A stretch of 64,000 bases of DNA, from assembly GCF_003854965.1 (NCBI RefSeq), contig NZ_RQPI01000001.1, positions 992,001 through 1,056,000 of the forward strand, given 5' to 3'. The position numbers and the translations under genes are program-made. This DNA is from Paenibacillus rhizophilus. Its GTDB lineage: Bacteria > Bacillota > Bacilli > Paenibacillales > Paenibacillaceae. Within the stretch, counting starts at the first letter, position 1, and the number at the start of each line of letters is the position of its first letter. Below, one piece after another: positions 25,763 to 34,486 of the stretch. The notes beneath the pieces were generated by a model that was not told where the DNA came from, ran no database searches, and was given only the letters and a program-made list of their open reading frames with translations.

Positions 25763-27151
25763 TCACAACTGCTCTGCCGCTTCTTTATGAGGCTGGCTGT
25801 CTTTGCCGCGATTCTCATTAATCTTTCTGTTCAGCAACAGAAACATCACCACTCCCGTCAGGCAGGTCAATATTTCCGTCACAGCCAGCGACCATACGAT
25901 GCCGTGCAATCCGAAGATTTCGTGCATTAGGTAAATAACCGGAATAAACAGCAGTCCCTGTGTTACGGACATCACGACTGCCTGCCGGGCCTGGCCCGCT
26001 GCCTGAAAAAGACTGGTGAACAATCCCGTGAACCCGGTAAACAAAGAAGAAATGAGCATGGCGGTCAGGATGGAAGTTCCGATTTCAATTACGACCCCAT
26101 CTGCGCTGAACATTTGAAGAACATGGGTCCGCAGAAAAAAGACGATTCCCGAAAACAGTACCGTTACAATCCCGATCCACAATCCCGTCATAACGGCTGC
26201 ACGCTTGAATCTGGCCATATTATTCGCGGCATACGAATATGCCAATAATGGCACTATCCCCATAAACAGTCCCATGCATAAGAACTCCGGCAGTTGGACA
26301 ATCCTCAGAGCGATCCCAAAGCCAGCAACGACGCCGTCTCCGTAGAGGACTGAATAATGGTTCAGCAGCAGCGTGGTCACAATCAGAAACATGGACAGAA
26401 GGAACTCCGATATGCCGATTTTAAATGTATTGGAGACCGTATCCATCGTAAGTTTGAAGCTTCTGAGAGAAAGCGATAAATATTGGCTTTTGCGCTGTAA
26501 ATACCATGCGTAATATAGAACCGATATCCCATTCGCCAATGCCATCGAAACAGCGGCGCCGATAACATTCCAATCGAGATATAAAATGAGCAGCGGATCA
26601 AGCGCAAGATTAACCAAAGTACAGATGAACATCCCGGACATCGAGGCTTTGGCTGCCCCCTCCGCCCTAACCACTTGCTCAAAGGCAAAATTGGCGATGA
26701 TGAACGGACTCCCGATTAGCAGCGCTACCGTATATCGCTTGGCGAGGTCAAATGTGGCGGCATCGGCGCCCAGCAAATGGACAATCGGATCAACAAAAAG
26801 AAGGGACAGCAGGATACAGAGCAGCCCCGTCGCAAAGCTGCCGCCGATAGCAAAGACAGCCGCCGATTTGGCTTCGTCCATTCTTTTTTCGCCCAACAGC
26901 CGGGAAATATATGTTCCTCCCCCAACCCCGTAAATATTGCCGAGCGCCATCAAAATCGTGAACACAGGCAGACCAAGCGTCACCGCGGACAGCATCGCCG
27001 TGTTGTGAAGCCGTCCGATAAAGAACGCATTCATGATATTTTGAATCACGCCGACCGACATCCCAAGCATCATGGGAACGGACAGTTGGAGTATGGCTTT
27101 GGACACCGGTGTTCTCTCAAAAATATAAAGATTGGATTGTTCTTCATTCAT
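25763..27151 (-). CDS. MATE-family multidrug efflux transporter
   Basis: A 462-residue MATE transporter with twelve hydrophobic segments and two homologous halves, driven by Na+ or H+ antiport. It starts with the family-typical TPVSKAILQLSVPMMLGM. An AGGAGAG site stands 9 bases before the ATG. It lies 63 bases downstream of a MarR gene, and both share the same 12-bp palindrome, so it is very likely the main target of that repressor. The substrates are probably cationic drugs or dyes but are not predictable. Confidence 0.9.
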   Translation of the reverse strand: MNEEQSNLYIFERTPVSKAILQLSVPMMLGMSVGVIQNIMNAFFIGRLHNTAMLSAVTLGLPVFTILMALGNIYGVGGGTYISRLLGEKRMDEAKSAAVFAIGGSFATGLLCILLSLLFVDPIVHLLGADAATFDLAKRYTVALLIGSPFIIANFAFEQVVRAEGAAKASMSGMFICTLVNLALDPLLILYLDWNVIGAAVSMALANGISVLYYAWYLQRKSQYLSLSLRSFKLTMDTVSNTFKIGISEFLLSMFLIVTTLLLNHYSVLYGDGVVAGFGIALRIVQLPEFLCMGLFMGIVPLLAYSYAANNMARFKRAAVMTGLWIGIVTVLFSGIVFFLRTHVLQMFSADGVVIEIGTSILTAMLISSLFTGFTGLFTSLFQAAGQARQAVVMSVTQGLLFIPVIYLMHEIFGLHGIVWSLAVTEILTCLTGVVMFLLLNRKINENRGKDSQPHKEAAEQL

Positions 27152-27172
27152 GGTTAAACACTCTCCTATTAA

Positions 27173-27184
27173 TTAGAATTCTAA
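27173..27184. promoter_or_regulatory. MarR operator ahead of the MATE gene
   Basis: TTAGAATTCTAA is a perfect 12-bp palindrome 22 bases upstream of the MATE start. The identical word occurs at 27676 in front of the MarR gene. It is probably the binding site of that MarR dimer. Confidence 0.6.
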
Positions 27185-27214
27185 GTATATTGCGAAAAAA
27201 AATTCCGGCTTTGC

Positions 27215-27658
27215 TCAGGTCTGCTTTCTCTCTATATAGGTATCCACTTTACCAAGCAGCCGGAACAGCTCCTCCTGCTCCCGTTCGCTCAATCCGTCCT
27301 TGATCAACTGCTCTGATTCCGCGAAGAGCGCTTCGAATTCCGCTATTAATTCTTTCCCCTTCTGCAGCACGAACAGCTGCTTCTGCCGCTCGTCCGCGGC
27401 GCTTATACGCCTTTCGATATAACCCTTTTTCTCAAGACCCTGAAGCATGCTGGTGATGCTGGCGCCTCTGCGCTGAAATACACGCTCCAAATCCTTTTGG
27501 ATAATGCCCTTCTCTTCATGGGAGGCGATATAAGAAATCATTCTGCCCTGCTGCGAATTCAATCCGTAGTCCGCCAGCCGCAGGTCCGCTCTTCTCTTTA
27601 ACCGGATGCCGATGGAGCGGATCAAATAATCAAAATTGCGTTCGTCTCCTGCTGCCAT
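27215..27658 (-). CDS. MarR-family repressor
   Basis: A 147-residue winged-helix regulator. The DNA-binding region reads IIQKDLERVFQRRGASITSMLQGLEKKGYIERR followed by the wing DERQKQLFVL. The start at 27658 has AGAGGTGG 5 bases upstream. An identical palindrome lies in front of this gene and in front of the MATE gene, which suggests autorepression plus control of efflux. Ligands of this family are usually phenolic or cationic compounds. Confidence 0.9.
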   Translation of the reverse strand: MAAGDERNFDYLIRSIGIRLKRRADLRLADYGLNSQQGRMISYIASHEEKGIIQKDLERVFQRRGASITSMLQGLEKKGYIERRISAADERQKQLFVLQKGKELIAEFEALFAESEQLIKDGLSEREQEELFRLLGKVDTYIERKQT

Positions 27659-27675
27659 TTTTCCACCTCTATTAG

Positions 27676-27687
27676 TTAGAATTCTAA
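27676..27687. promoter_or_regulatory. MarR operator ahead of marR
   Basis: TTAGAATTCTAA, identical to the palindrome at 27173 and 18 bases upstream of the marR start. Confidence 0.6.
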
Positions 27688-27805
27688 TTAAAAGTAGCAT
27701 ATGCTCTTTCCTCTGTCAACTCACTGGAAACCATAACGCGGACTCCCAGAACCCATATTTCGAAGGAAAGCCCGCAGCTGTCAGGTTTCGATTATTGATT
27801 ACTGA

Positions 27806-28147
27806 TTACTGGTTCCAGACAACCAGCAGCAGCTTATTGACCAGAGCCGCGATCCCATACACCGCTGCCTGCCCGGGACGGTTCATCAGGATCAGCAGAA
27901 CGATCGGCGTTCCGAACATCAGAATCTCCAGCAGCAGATGCAGTGGGGCGGGCAGAGCGTAAGAGGCTCTGGGAGCGCCCAGCATTGCCCAAACTACGGC
28001 CGCGAAAAGCGGCAAACCCAGGCAGAACAATGTTCTGCTCCATGTGCTGCCTCCCAACCGGTAACCCCAAAACCCGTAAACGATCAGGACAACGATCTCC
28101 AGCAAAAAACGAAGCGAAAGGTTGAGCATTTGCAATATTCCGATCAT
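27806..28147 (-). CDS. YrdB-like small membrane protein (DUF2568)
   Basis: A 113-residue protein with four hydrophobic segments, matching the Bacillus YrdB/DUF2568 pattern: LNLSLRFLLEIVVL, YGFWGY, and the segment FAAVVWAMLGAPRASYALP. The start at 28147 uses GAGG about 10 bases upstream; 28165 is an alternative. Its function is unknown. Two tandem palindromes in its promoter region suggest tight control. Confidence 0.75.
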   Translation of the reverse strand: MIGILQMLNLSLRFLLEIVVLIVYGFWGYRLGGSTWSRTLFCLGLPLFAAVVWAMLGAPRASYALPAPLHLLLEILMFGTPIVLLILMNRPGQAAVYGIAALVNKLLLVVWNQ

Positions 28148-28201
28148 GTTCCATTCCTCTCCCATCCTGTAATTAAATTTGGCTTTCCGTGAAAAAAACA
28201 T

Positions 28202-28245
28202 AAACTAATCATATTAGTTTCATAATAAACTAACGAGATTAGTTT
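28202..28245. promoter_or_regulatory. Two tandem operator palindromes
   Basis: AAACTAA-N5-TTAGTTT occurs twice, at 28202-28220 and 28227-28245, with centres 25 bases apart. Both copies are perfect in the arms. They lie about 55-100 bases upstream of the yrdB-like gene and probably bind a TetR- or MarR-type regulator that is not adjacent here. The 28246-28414 region holds no gene I can support. Confidence 0.55.
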
Positions 28246-28414
28246 TTCAATGGTGATTTTTCATTTTTCTCAAGTATTGTTTGTTGAGGCTCCTTGTATA
28301 AGTGAAGAATCGAACGGGGGATGTCCGGAACCGGACGGAGTAATCCCCCAGCAGTGGAACGCTGCCTGTTCTGCCAGGGGTGTATGCGGAGACGGCCTCC
28401 GTCTTCGTCTTTAT

Positions 28415-29194
28415 TCAGTTGAACCGCCAGGCTGTCAAGCTCAGGCTTCCCCACTGATAGCTGCGGTGAAGGAGCTCCGCATCTCTTCCCGCATCCCCGC
28501 TCCCCATCGCCAGCAGCAGCGGAATGAAATGCTCTCTCGTGGGAACAGCACGATCTGCGTAAGGAGCCAGCTCCAGGTAGCGGAACAACTCATCCAAATT
28601 CCATTCTTGCAGACGCTGCTCAATCCAGGTATCGAATTCTAGCGCCCATGGATCTACGGTTTCGGGCCCGGTCCCCCACTTGATCTGCCGCAGATTGTGG
28701 ACGATTCCGCCGCTGCCGATGATGAGAACATCCTGCCCCCGCAGCTCGCCCAGCGCTTTTCCAATCTCGTACTGCTCCGCATTGCTCAAGTACCGGTTCA
28801 CCGACAGCGCCACGACGGGAATGTCCGCGTCCGGGTAGATGAGCTTCAGCACCGCCCAGGAGCCGTGGTCGAGCCCCCGGTTTGTGTCGGGTACGACCGG
28901 GATTCCTGCGCCATTCAGCAGCGACAAGACTTGTTCGCTAAGCGCGGCGTCTCCGGAAGCCGGATATGTCATCCGGTACAATTCATCCGGAAATCCGGAG
29001 AAATCATAGATAGTCCCATGGGTTTGGACCGCGCTGACCTGCTGGACGTTATGCTCCCAATGGGCGGAAAAGATCACAATTGCCTTCGGCTTGCGCGGCA
29101 GCGAGGCGGCAACATTTTTCAAAAAAGCGGTATACTCGTGGTCTTCAATAACAAGCGACGGCGCACCGTGCGCAAAAAAGTATGACGGCAACAT
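28415..29194 (-). CDS. LigB-family extradiol dioxygenase (YgiD/DODA-like)
   Basis: A 259-residue member of the class III extradiol ring-cleavage family related to YgiD and 4,5-DOPA dioxygenase. The metal and active-site histidines are visible: SYFFAHGAPSL, FSAHWEHN, GLDHGSW and SGGIVHNL. Non-heme Fe(II) or Zn is expected. It stands alone upstream of the yrdB-like gene. The substrate is a catechol-like aromatic in the family and is unassigned here. Confidence 0.88.
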   Translation of the reverse strand: MLPSYFFAHGAPSLVIEDHEYTAFLKNVAASLPRKPKAIVIFSAHWEHNVQQVSAVQTHGTIYDFSGFPDELYRMTYPASGDAALSEQVLSLLNGAGIPVVPDTNRGLDHGSWAVLKLIYPDADIPVVALSVNRYLSNAEQYEIGKALGELRGQDVLIIGSGGIVHNLRQIKWGTGPETVDPWALEFDTWIEQRLQEWNLDELFRYLELAPYADRAVPTREHFIPLLLAMGSGDAGRDAELLHRSYQWGSLSLTAWRFN

Positions 29195-29312
29195 GGCGTT
29201 TTCACTCCTTCTTCTCTGAGATTAGACTATCTTCCAGCAAAAAGCCGCGCAGCGGGGATGCCGTTCTTACGAAATCGGGGACATAACAATTCATACGGCG
29301 CATCCATCAGCT

Positions 29313-29708
29313 TCAGTTCTCTTTATCGAACAGCGCGCTGTCCAGCGACAGACCGGTTCGGCCTGCCACGGCCAAATACAGGGCAATCAGAATAAAGGCC
29401 AGGTCCAGTTCATATCCGGCGGACTGCCCGTTACCGAGAAGACCGGCCGACAGTTTGGCGGTAAATACCGCTCCGACAAGCACCGCAATCAGCACGACCG
29501 ACACATATCGCGTGAACAGGCCCAATATCAACATTACGCCGCCGATGAGTTCAACCGCCGCCACCACATAGGCCAAGAATCCGGGAACACCGATGCTTTC
29601 GAACCATCCCGCAACGTTGCCGAGCCCCATTTGCAGCTTGCTGATGCCGTGAGCAAGAAATAATACCCCAAGCACTACTCTCATCAAAATCGTCACCGTG
29701 TTTTTCAT
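29313..29708 (-). CDS. DoxX-family membrane protein
   Basis: A 131-residue four-helix membrane protein: RVVLGVLFLAHGISKLQMGL, VELIGGVMLILGLFTRY. The DoxX family includes quinone-reactive oxidoreductase subunits and proteins tied to redox or thiosulfate metabolism. It is divergent from an XRE-cupin regulator at 29947 and may be controlled by it. The role is not established. Confidence 0.85.
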   Translation of the reverse strand: MKNTVTILMRVVLGVLFLAHGISKLQMGLGNVAGWFESIGVPGFLAYVVAAVELIGGVMLILGLFTRYVSVVLIAVLVGAVFTAKLSAGLLGNGQSAGYELDLAFILIALYLAVAGRTGLSLDSALFDKEN

Positions 29709-29843
29709 TATTCATTTCTCCTTTCAAAATATAAGTAATATGAATTATTATTTTATGTAAATAAACATAAACAAAATATTGCAGTTTGTCAATATTAAAT
29801 ATAGTTACTGACTATTTGTAATCTATTAACTGATTTTCTCGTG

Positions 29844-29869
29844 TTTATTCGATGCGAGTTTATTCGATG
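29844..29869. repeat. Short direct repeat in the DoxX/XRE divergent region
   Basis: TTTATTCGATG occurs twice with a 15-base period (29844 and 29859) upstream of the XRE-cupin gene. It may be a regulator half-site pair. The rest of the AT-rich 29709-29946 gap shows no gene. Confidence 0.35.
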
Positions 29870-29946
29870 GGAATGGCCTTGCCGACGCCGAAGGTGATAA
29901 AATATTTGAATGACTACATTAATTCCTTCAAACGAGGTGACCGCCT

Positions 29947-30498
29947 GTGGATATCGGTTCCACAATCCGTGCCATACGCAAGCGCAAAAATATTACGATC
30001 GCCCAAATTTGCGAACAGACCGGGCTTTCCCAAGGCTTCATGAGCCAGGTTGAAACCAACAAGACCTCTCCTTCCATCGCAACGCTGGAAAGCATTGCCG
30101 GTGCGCTTAAGGTGCCGATCGCCTACCTACTGCTGCGCAAAGAGGAAAGAATTCAGATTGTGCGGGCTCCTGAGCGCATGCAGACGGCCAGCGGCCCCGA
30201 ACATTTGAAAGTGTCTCATCTGGGGAGGACGAAAAATATGCGGATGGTACTCGTCGAGCTCCCTCCCGGGTCTTCAACCGGCGAACACCCCCATGCCCAC
30301 GAAGGCGAGGAGACACATCTGGTCATCCGGGGCAAGATCCGCGTGGAACAAGGCGAGGATGTAGCCGTGCTGGAAGAAGGCGACGCCTTCAGTTGGAACG
30401 CCTGTACCCCACACAAGGTCCAAAATATAGGCGAAGATACCGCCGTGGTGCTGATCGCCGTATATACCGAAGAACAGGAAGACTGGAAGCTGACTTAG
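29947..30498 (+). CDS. XRE-cupin transcriptional regulator
   Basis: A 183-residue protein with an N-terminal Cro/CI-type HTH (ITIAQICEQTGLSQGFMSQVE, residues 16-36) and a C-terminal cupin barrel (HPHAHEGEETHLVIRGKI, then HKVQNIGED). This architecture is common in regulators of small-molecule, amino-acid or sulfur metabolism, with the cupin as effector site. The start is GTG at 29947, preceded by AGGTGA 7 bases away. It is divergent from DoxX. Confidence 0.9.
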   Translation: MDIGSTIRAIRKRKNITIAQICEQTGLSQGFMSQVETNKTSPSIATLESIAGALKVPIAYLLLRKEERIQIVRAPERMQTASGPEHLKVSHLGRTKNMRMVLVELPPGSSTGEHPHAHEGEETHLVIRGKIRVEQGEDVAVLEEGDAFSWNACTPHKVQNIGEDTAVVLIAVYTEEQEDWKLT

Positions 30499-30644
30499 CG
30501 TACATTCCAAGACCAAGGAACTGAGCGGTTACGTAGTAAAAAGGTCTTCGGAATGGAGTATTCTGATGCTTTCCAACATTAGTGTAACAAAGCTGGTAAC
30601 ACCTCCCGATATAAATAAGAGCATTAAGTCCGGGAGGAATGTAA

Positions 30645-32330
30645 ATGAATGTCAGAATTAAATTAATAGTGTTGGTAGCGCTGCTGATTGCAGCTCTCAC
30701 CGGCAGCAGTATTTTAGCTGTAACATCTATTCGTGAAATTGCAGACCAGGCGCAGGAGCTGCGCAAACTGAATGAACTGCAGCGGGACATGAAACAGGTT
30801 CAATTTCTGCTTGCCGGGTTGGCAAATGACGAGCGAGGATATTTGCTTACCGGTGAGGCGGAATTCACCGAAGAAATGCAAACGAAGATGGGCAATCTTA
30901 ACAAACTTCTTCAATCGATGGCTCCGCCCCTTAAGGACAAGTACGGTTCAGCGATGCAAGAGATCGAGCGCTCCCTGTCGAATCTGTTCCAATTGAACGG
31001 TGAAATGGTACGCCTGCGCAGCAGCGGCTCCGTGCAGAAGGCCAAAACCGTACATTTCAAGCAAGAGCGAAGTCTGCGCAAACAAAAGGTAAATCCTGCA
31101 GTCGAAAATGTGGTCAAGCTTCTTGCAGAGGAGGCTGCTCCGGTTGAGATACATATTAAAGAAAATTCCACCCGCTCTCAAACGATCTTGCTGACGGTCT
31201 CCATTCTAAGCGTAATACTCGGATCGGCCGCCTCCGTTCTGCTTCTGCGAATCATTTTGAAACCTTTAAGACTGCTCAATGAACAGATGATTGAAATCAC
31301 AGCGGGTGAAGCCGACCTTACAAAAGCGATTCAGATTGCCCAAAAAGATGAATTTGGCATGCTGGCGGGAAGTTTTAATGCATTTGTCGCATCGTTAAGG
31401 GATATCGTCCGAAAGGTCGGCGAGACTACCGATCATCTCGCTTCCGTATCGCAGCAATTCTTCGCAAGCGTCGAGCAGTCCCGGTCCACATCACAGCTAA
31501 TCGCCGAATCCATGCAAACCATTGCCGACAGAGCTTCCGAACAAAACAGACTTGCTACCCTTAATGCAAAGCAGACGCGCGAATCATTGGACAGGATTGA
31601 GTCCATTTCCCATCACTCCTCGGATATGGCTTCCGCTTCGCTCAGTATGCATGACCAAGCGGATCTCGGAGAGCGGACGATTGCGCAGACGGGTGAAAAA
31701 ATGAATGATATCAAGCAAGCCGTTGACGAAGCGGATTCGAGATTAACCCTGCTCTCCGAACAGACGGTGAAAATCGCCGAGATCACCTCGCTGATCAACG
31801 AAATTTCCGAGCAGACCCATTTGCTAGCGCTCAACGCATCAATCGAAGCGGCAAGAGCGGGCGAAGCGGGCCGCGGATTTCACGTCGTAGCCGAAGAAGT
31901 GAAAAAATTGGCCCGACATTCTGCCAAATCGGCCAAAGAGATCCGCGAATTGATCGGGAATATTCGGGAGAACGCAAATATGGCGCTCACCAGCATGACG
32001 GATGTCAAAGCCAGAACCGCGGAAGGAAACGAGATCATGACCCATAGCGTGAATCAGTTCCGGGAGATCCTGCAATCAATCAGCGAGGTTTCCGGCAAAA
32101 CGTCGGAAATCTCCGACTCGGCGCAGCTTGTCTGCAGAGAGTTCACTGTCGTCTCGCAATCCATGGAAACTGTTGGAAAGGGAACAAGCGACATTTCGGC
32201 CGGTACACAAGAGATTGCCGCGGCCACCCAGGAGCAATTGGCATCCGGTGAAGAAATGCGTTTCGCAGCCGAATCTCTTAATGACATGGCAGGAAACCTA
32301 CAGTCGCTGATCTCACGATTTAAAGTCTGA
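30645..32330 (+). CDS. Methyl-accepting chemotaxis protein with CHASE3-like sensor
   Basis: A 561-residue chemoreceptor. A first transmembrane helix (7-27), then an all-helical extracellular region of about 150 residues with the CHASE3 pattern LLAGLANDERGYLLTGE. A second helix near 185-205 follows, then HAMP (LRLLNEQMIEITAGEADLTKA) and a long coiled-coil signalling domain with the hairpin tip EAARAGEAGRGFHVVAEEVKKLA. GGGAGG precedes the ATG. The ligand is unknown. It couples to CheA/CheW encoded elsewhere. Confidence 0.92.
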   Translation: MNVRIKLIVLVALLIAALTGSSILAVTSIREIADQAQELRKLNELQRDMKQVQFLLAGLANDERGYLLTGEAEFTEEMQTKMGNLNKLLQSMAPPLKDKYGSAMQEIERSLSNLFQLNGEMVRLRSSGSVQKAKTVHFKQERSLRKQKVNPAVENVVKLLAEEAAPVEIHIKENSTRSQTILLTVSILSVILGSAASVLLLRIILKPLRLLNEQMIEITAGEADLTKAIQIAQKDEFGMLAGSFNAFVASLRDIVRKVGETTDHLASVSQQFFASVEQSRSTSQLIAESMQTIADRASEQNRLATLNAKQTRESLDRIESISHHSSDMASASLSMHDQADLGERTIAQTGEKMNDIKQAVDEADSRLTLLSEQTVKIAEITSLINEISEQTHLLALNASIEAARAGEAGRGFHVVAEEVKKLARHSAKSAKEIRELIGNIRENANMALTSMTDVKARTAEGNEIMTHSVNQFREILQSISEVSGKTSEISDSAQLVCREFTVVSQSMETVGKGTSDISAGTQEIAAATQEQLASGEEMRFAAESLNDMAGNLQSLISRFKV

Positions 32331-32365
32331 TCCCCCGTTTCCTCTTCAGTTAAGTAGTAATAAGC

Positions 32366-32413
32366 CAACAAGGCTGCACCGTGCAGAGATGTTCTGCCGG
32401 CAAAGCCTTGTTG
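32366..32413 (+). terminator. Probable terminator of the chemoreceptor gene
   Basis: A 10-bp stem CAACAAGGCT/AGCCTTGTTG with an inner hairpin, followed by TAATTCCATTTTTTC. It lies between convergent genes. Confidence 0.55.
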
Positions 32414-32460
32414 TAATTCCATTTTTTCAATGGGAACCGTCCCTGACTTCCGTAGGGAAG

Positions 32461-33468
32461 TTATTTTTTCAATAGTAAATAGGCAAAGTACGGCGCTCCG
32501 ATCAAAGCTACCATGATTCCTGCCGGAACCCCTTCGGGACCGACAATATTATGGCCTATGACATCGGCGACCATCAGCAGCCATCCTCCGAGCAGCAGCG
32601 ATACAGGGATATACATCTGATGCCGGGGGCCGACCATCGATTTGGCGATATGCGGCGTCATCAGACCGATAAAGGCGATAGCGCCCGTTACGGAAACGGC
32701 AGCCGAAGCCAGCGCGACAGCGGCAAGAAGCAGCCCCAGCCGTTCACGCTGAAGCCGCACTCCGATGCCGACAGCCACATGATCGCTGAGCGCCAGCAAA
32801 TTCAGCACGCCCGATTTGTACAAGACGTAAGGAATCAGGATGACCAGCCACGGAGCCAGTGCGGATATGAACGGCCAATCTGTGCCCCAAATATTACCCG
32901 CCAGCCATTTGGCAATGAATTCGTACTTCTGGCGGTCGGATGATGAAATAATGAAGATCATAAGTCCCGACAAGGCCATCGAACAGCCGATGCCCGTCAG
33001 CACCAGCTTGATCGGCTGAAGCCCTTCGCTTCTGCTGTAGGACAGGATATAAATCAAGGCGGCTGCCAAGAAACCGCCTGCAAATCCGACCAAAGGCAGC
33101 AAATACGCGAACGAACCGGCATCGATCGGAAAATGCAAGAAGAAGACAGCAACCGCCACTCCTGCGCCTGAATTGATGCCGATTATGCCGGGATCGGCCA
33201 AATCGTTCCGGGTAACGGCCTGAAGGATGGAACCGGACAGCGCCAGGGCCATCCCGGACAGCAGGGTAACCAGCATACGGGGAAGCCGTATGGAGAAGAG
33301 CACAAATTCGTCCTTGAACGAACCGTGCCCCAGAAGCGTTGGGAAAATACGGCCGTAAGAGACTGAAGCAGTTCCGATCCCCATGCCTGCAAAGATGGTG
33401 GCGATTAGCAGCAGAACGAGCGCAATGAGGATTCTTCTCTGCCGGGCAACAAGTTCAGACTGGATCAT
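32461..33468 (-). CDS. FecCD-family iron-siderophore permease (second)
   Basis: A 335-residue permease of the BtuC/FecCD family with about ten helices. DPGIIGINSGAGVAV, GFAGGFLAAALIYIL and the late segment VTGAIAFIGLMTPHIAKSMVGPRHQ are typical. Its start overlaps the upstream permease stop by 4 bases. With the other permease it forms the membrane channel for a ferric siderophore. No ATPase gene follows, so a shared FhuC/YusV-type ATPase encoded elsewhere is expected. Confidence 0.9.
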   Translation of the reverse strand: MIQSELVARQRRILIALVLLLIATIFAGMGIGTASVSYGRIFPTLLGHGSFKDEFVLFSIRLPRMLVTLLSGMALALSGSILQAVTRNDLADPGIIGINSGAGVAVAVFFLHFPIDAGSFAYLLPLVGFAGGFLAAALIYILSYSRSEGLQPIKLVLTGIGCSMALSGLMIFIISSSDRQKYEFIAKWLAGNIWGTDWPFISALAPWLVILIPYVLYKSGVLNLLALSDHVAVGIGVRLQRERLGLLLAAVALASAAVSVTGAIAFIGLMTPHIAKSMVGPRHQMYIPVSLLLGGWLLMVADVIGHNIVGPEGVPAGIMVALIGAPYFAYLLLKK

Positions 33469-34478
33469 GACAGAAATTTCGCCCCTTTGCGAACAATAAT
33501 AAGAAAGAAAGGAAATCCCAGCATGGCTATGATGGCGGCCACGGGCGTCTCAAAAGGCGCGTTGACCATCCGTCCCATTGTGTCGGCCAGCAGCATGAAC
33601 GCAGCTCCTCCAAGCGCCGAGAGAGGCAGAATACTCCGGTAATCGGTTCCGGCAAACGTCCTGACGATATGTGGAACCATAAGCCCGAGAAACACCATAT
33701 TCCCCACAAGCGCGACGGAAGACCCTGCCAAAATAATAACCATCGCATAGAGCGCCGCCTTGATTTGTCCCGTCTTCAAACCGAGGCCGGTCGCCGCCGT
33801 TTCGTTCAGGCTTAATAGGGTCAGCGGACGGGCAAGACTGATTGAAATGAGTATTCCGCCAATGACAAAGGGCGCAATACTCCGGACCTGTACCCAACTG
33901 GTGCCGATGAGTCCGGCCGCGGTCCACATGGATACATCTTTTGAAATCTTAAAATACAGGGCTACGCCTTCGGCTACAGCGGTCAACAGCGCCGAAATGG
34001 CTGCTCCGGCAAGCACCAGCTGTATGGAAGACAATCCGCTCTTCGATGCGGCCCCAAGTCCGAACACCATGAGCGCTCCGGCTGCCGCGCCTGCGAAGCA
34101 GGCCAGCATAATGCCGAAGTAGTTCAGCGAAGGAATAAACGCCAGTGCGCATGCCAATGCGGCATTGCCGCCTGAAGTGATGCCGAGCAGTCCGGGGTCG
34201 GCCAGCGGATTCCGCGTCAGTCCCTGCATGATAGCTCCAGCAACAGCGAGAGCCGCGCCTACCAGAATGCCTGCCGTTATGCGCGGCAGGCGGATTTCCC
34301 GAATCAATGTAATGTCATCGCTGGTAGCGTTCGAGGTCAGAGCAAGCCAGGCGTCATGAAGCGTCGTGCTCTTCGCCCCCACAACCAGCGAGACCGAAAA
34401 AGAGAGAATAAGAAGAACTAAGACGGCCAGCAGCTTCCCCCATAGTGCTCTTGAATGTGCAGAATCAGCTCTCATCAC
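33465..34478 (-). CDS. FecCD-family iron-siderophore permease (first)
   Basis: A 337-residue BtuC/FecCD permease. Family motifs are ADPGLLGITSGGNAALA, SSVALVGNMVFLGLMVPHIVR and PLSALGGAAFMLLADTMGR. It starts 8 bases after the binding-protein gene and overlaps the next permease by 4 bases. It is part of the Fur-controlled three-gene siderophore uptake set. Confidence 0.9.
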   Translation of the reverse strand: MMRADSAHSRALWGKLLAVLVLLILSFSVSLVVGAKSTTLHDAWLALTSNATSDDITLIREIRLPRITAGILVGAALAVAGAIMQGLTRNPLADPGLLGITSGGNAALACALAFIPSLNYFGIMLACFAGAAAGALMVFGLGAASKSGLSSIQLVLAGAAISALLTAVAEGVALYFKISKDVSMWTAAGLIGTSWVQVRSIAPFVIGGILISISLARPLTLLSLNETAATGLGLKTGQIKAALYAMVIILAGSSVALVGNMVFLGLMVPHIVRTFAGTDYRSILPLSALGGAAFMLLADTMGRMVNAPFETPVAAIIAMLGFPFFLIIVRKGAKFLS

Positions 34479-34486
34479 CGCTCCGC

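Noticed and set aside
28239-28454. Short minus-strand open frame between the LigB-like and yrdB-like genes
   Set aside because: It overlaps the end of the dioxygenase and the operator region, and has no family match or ribosome site.
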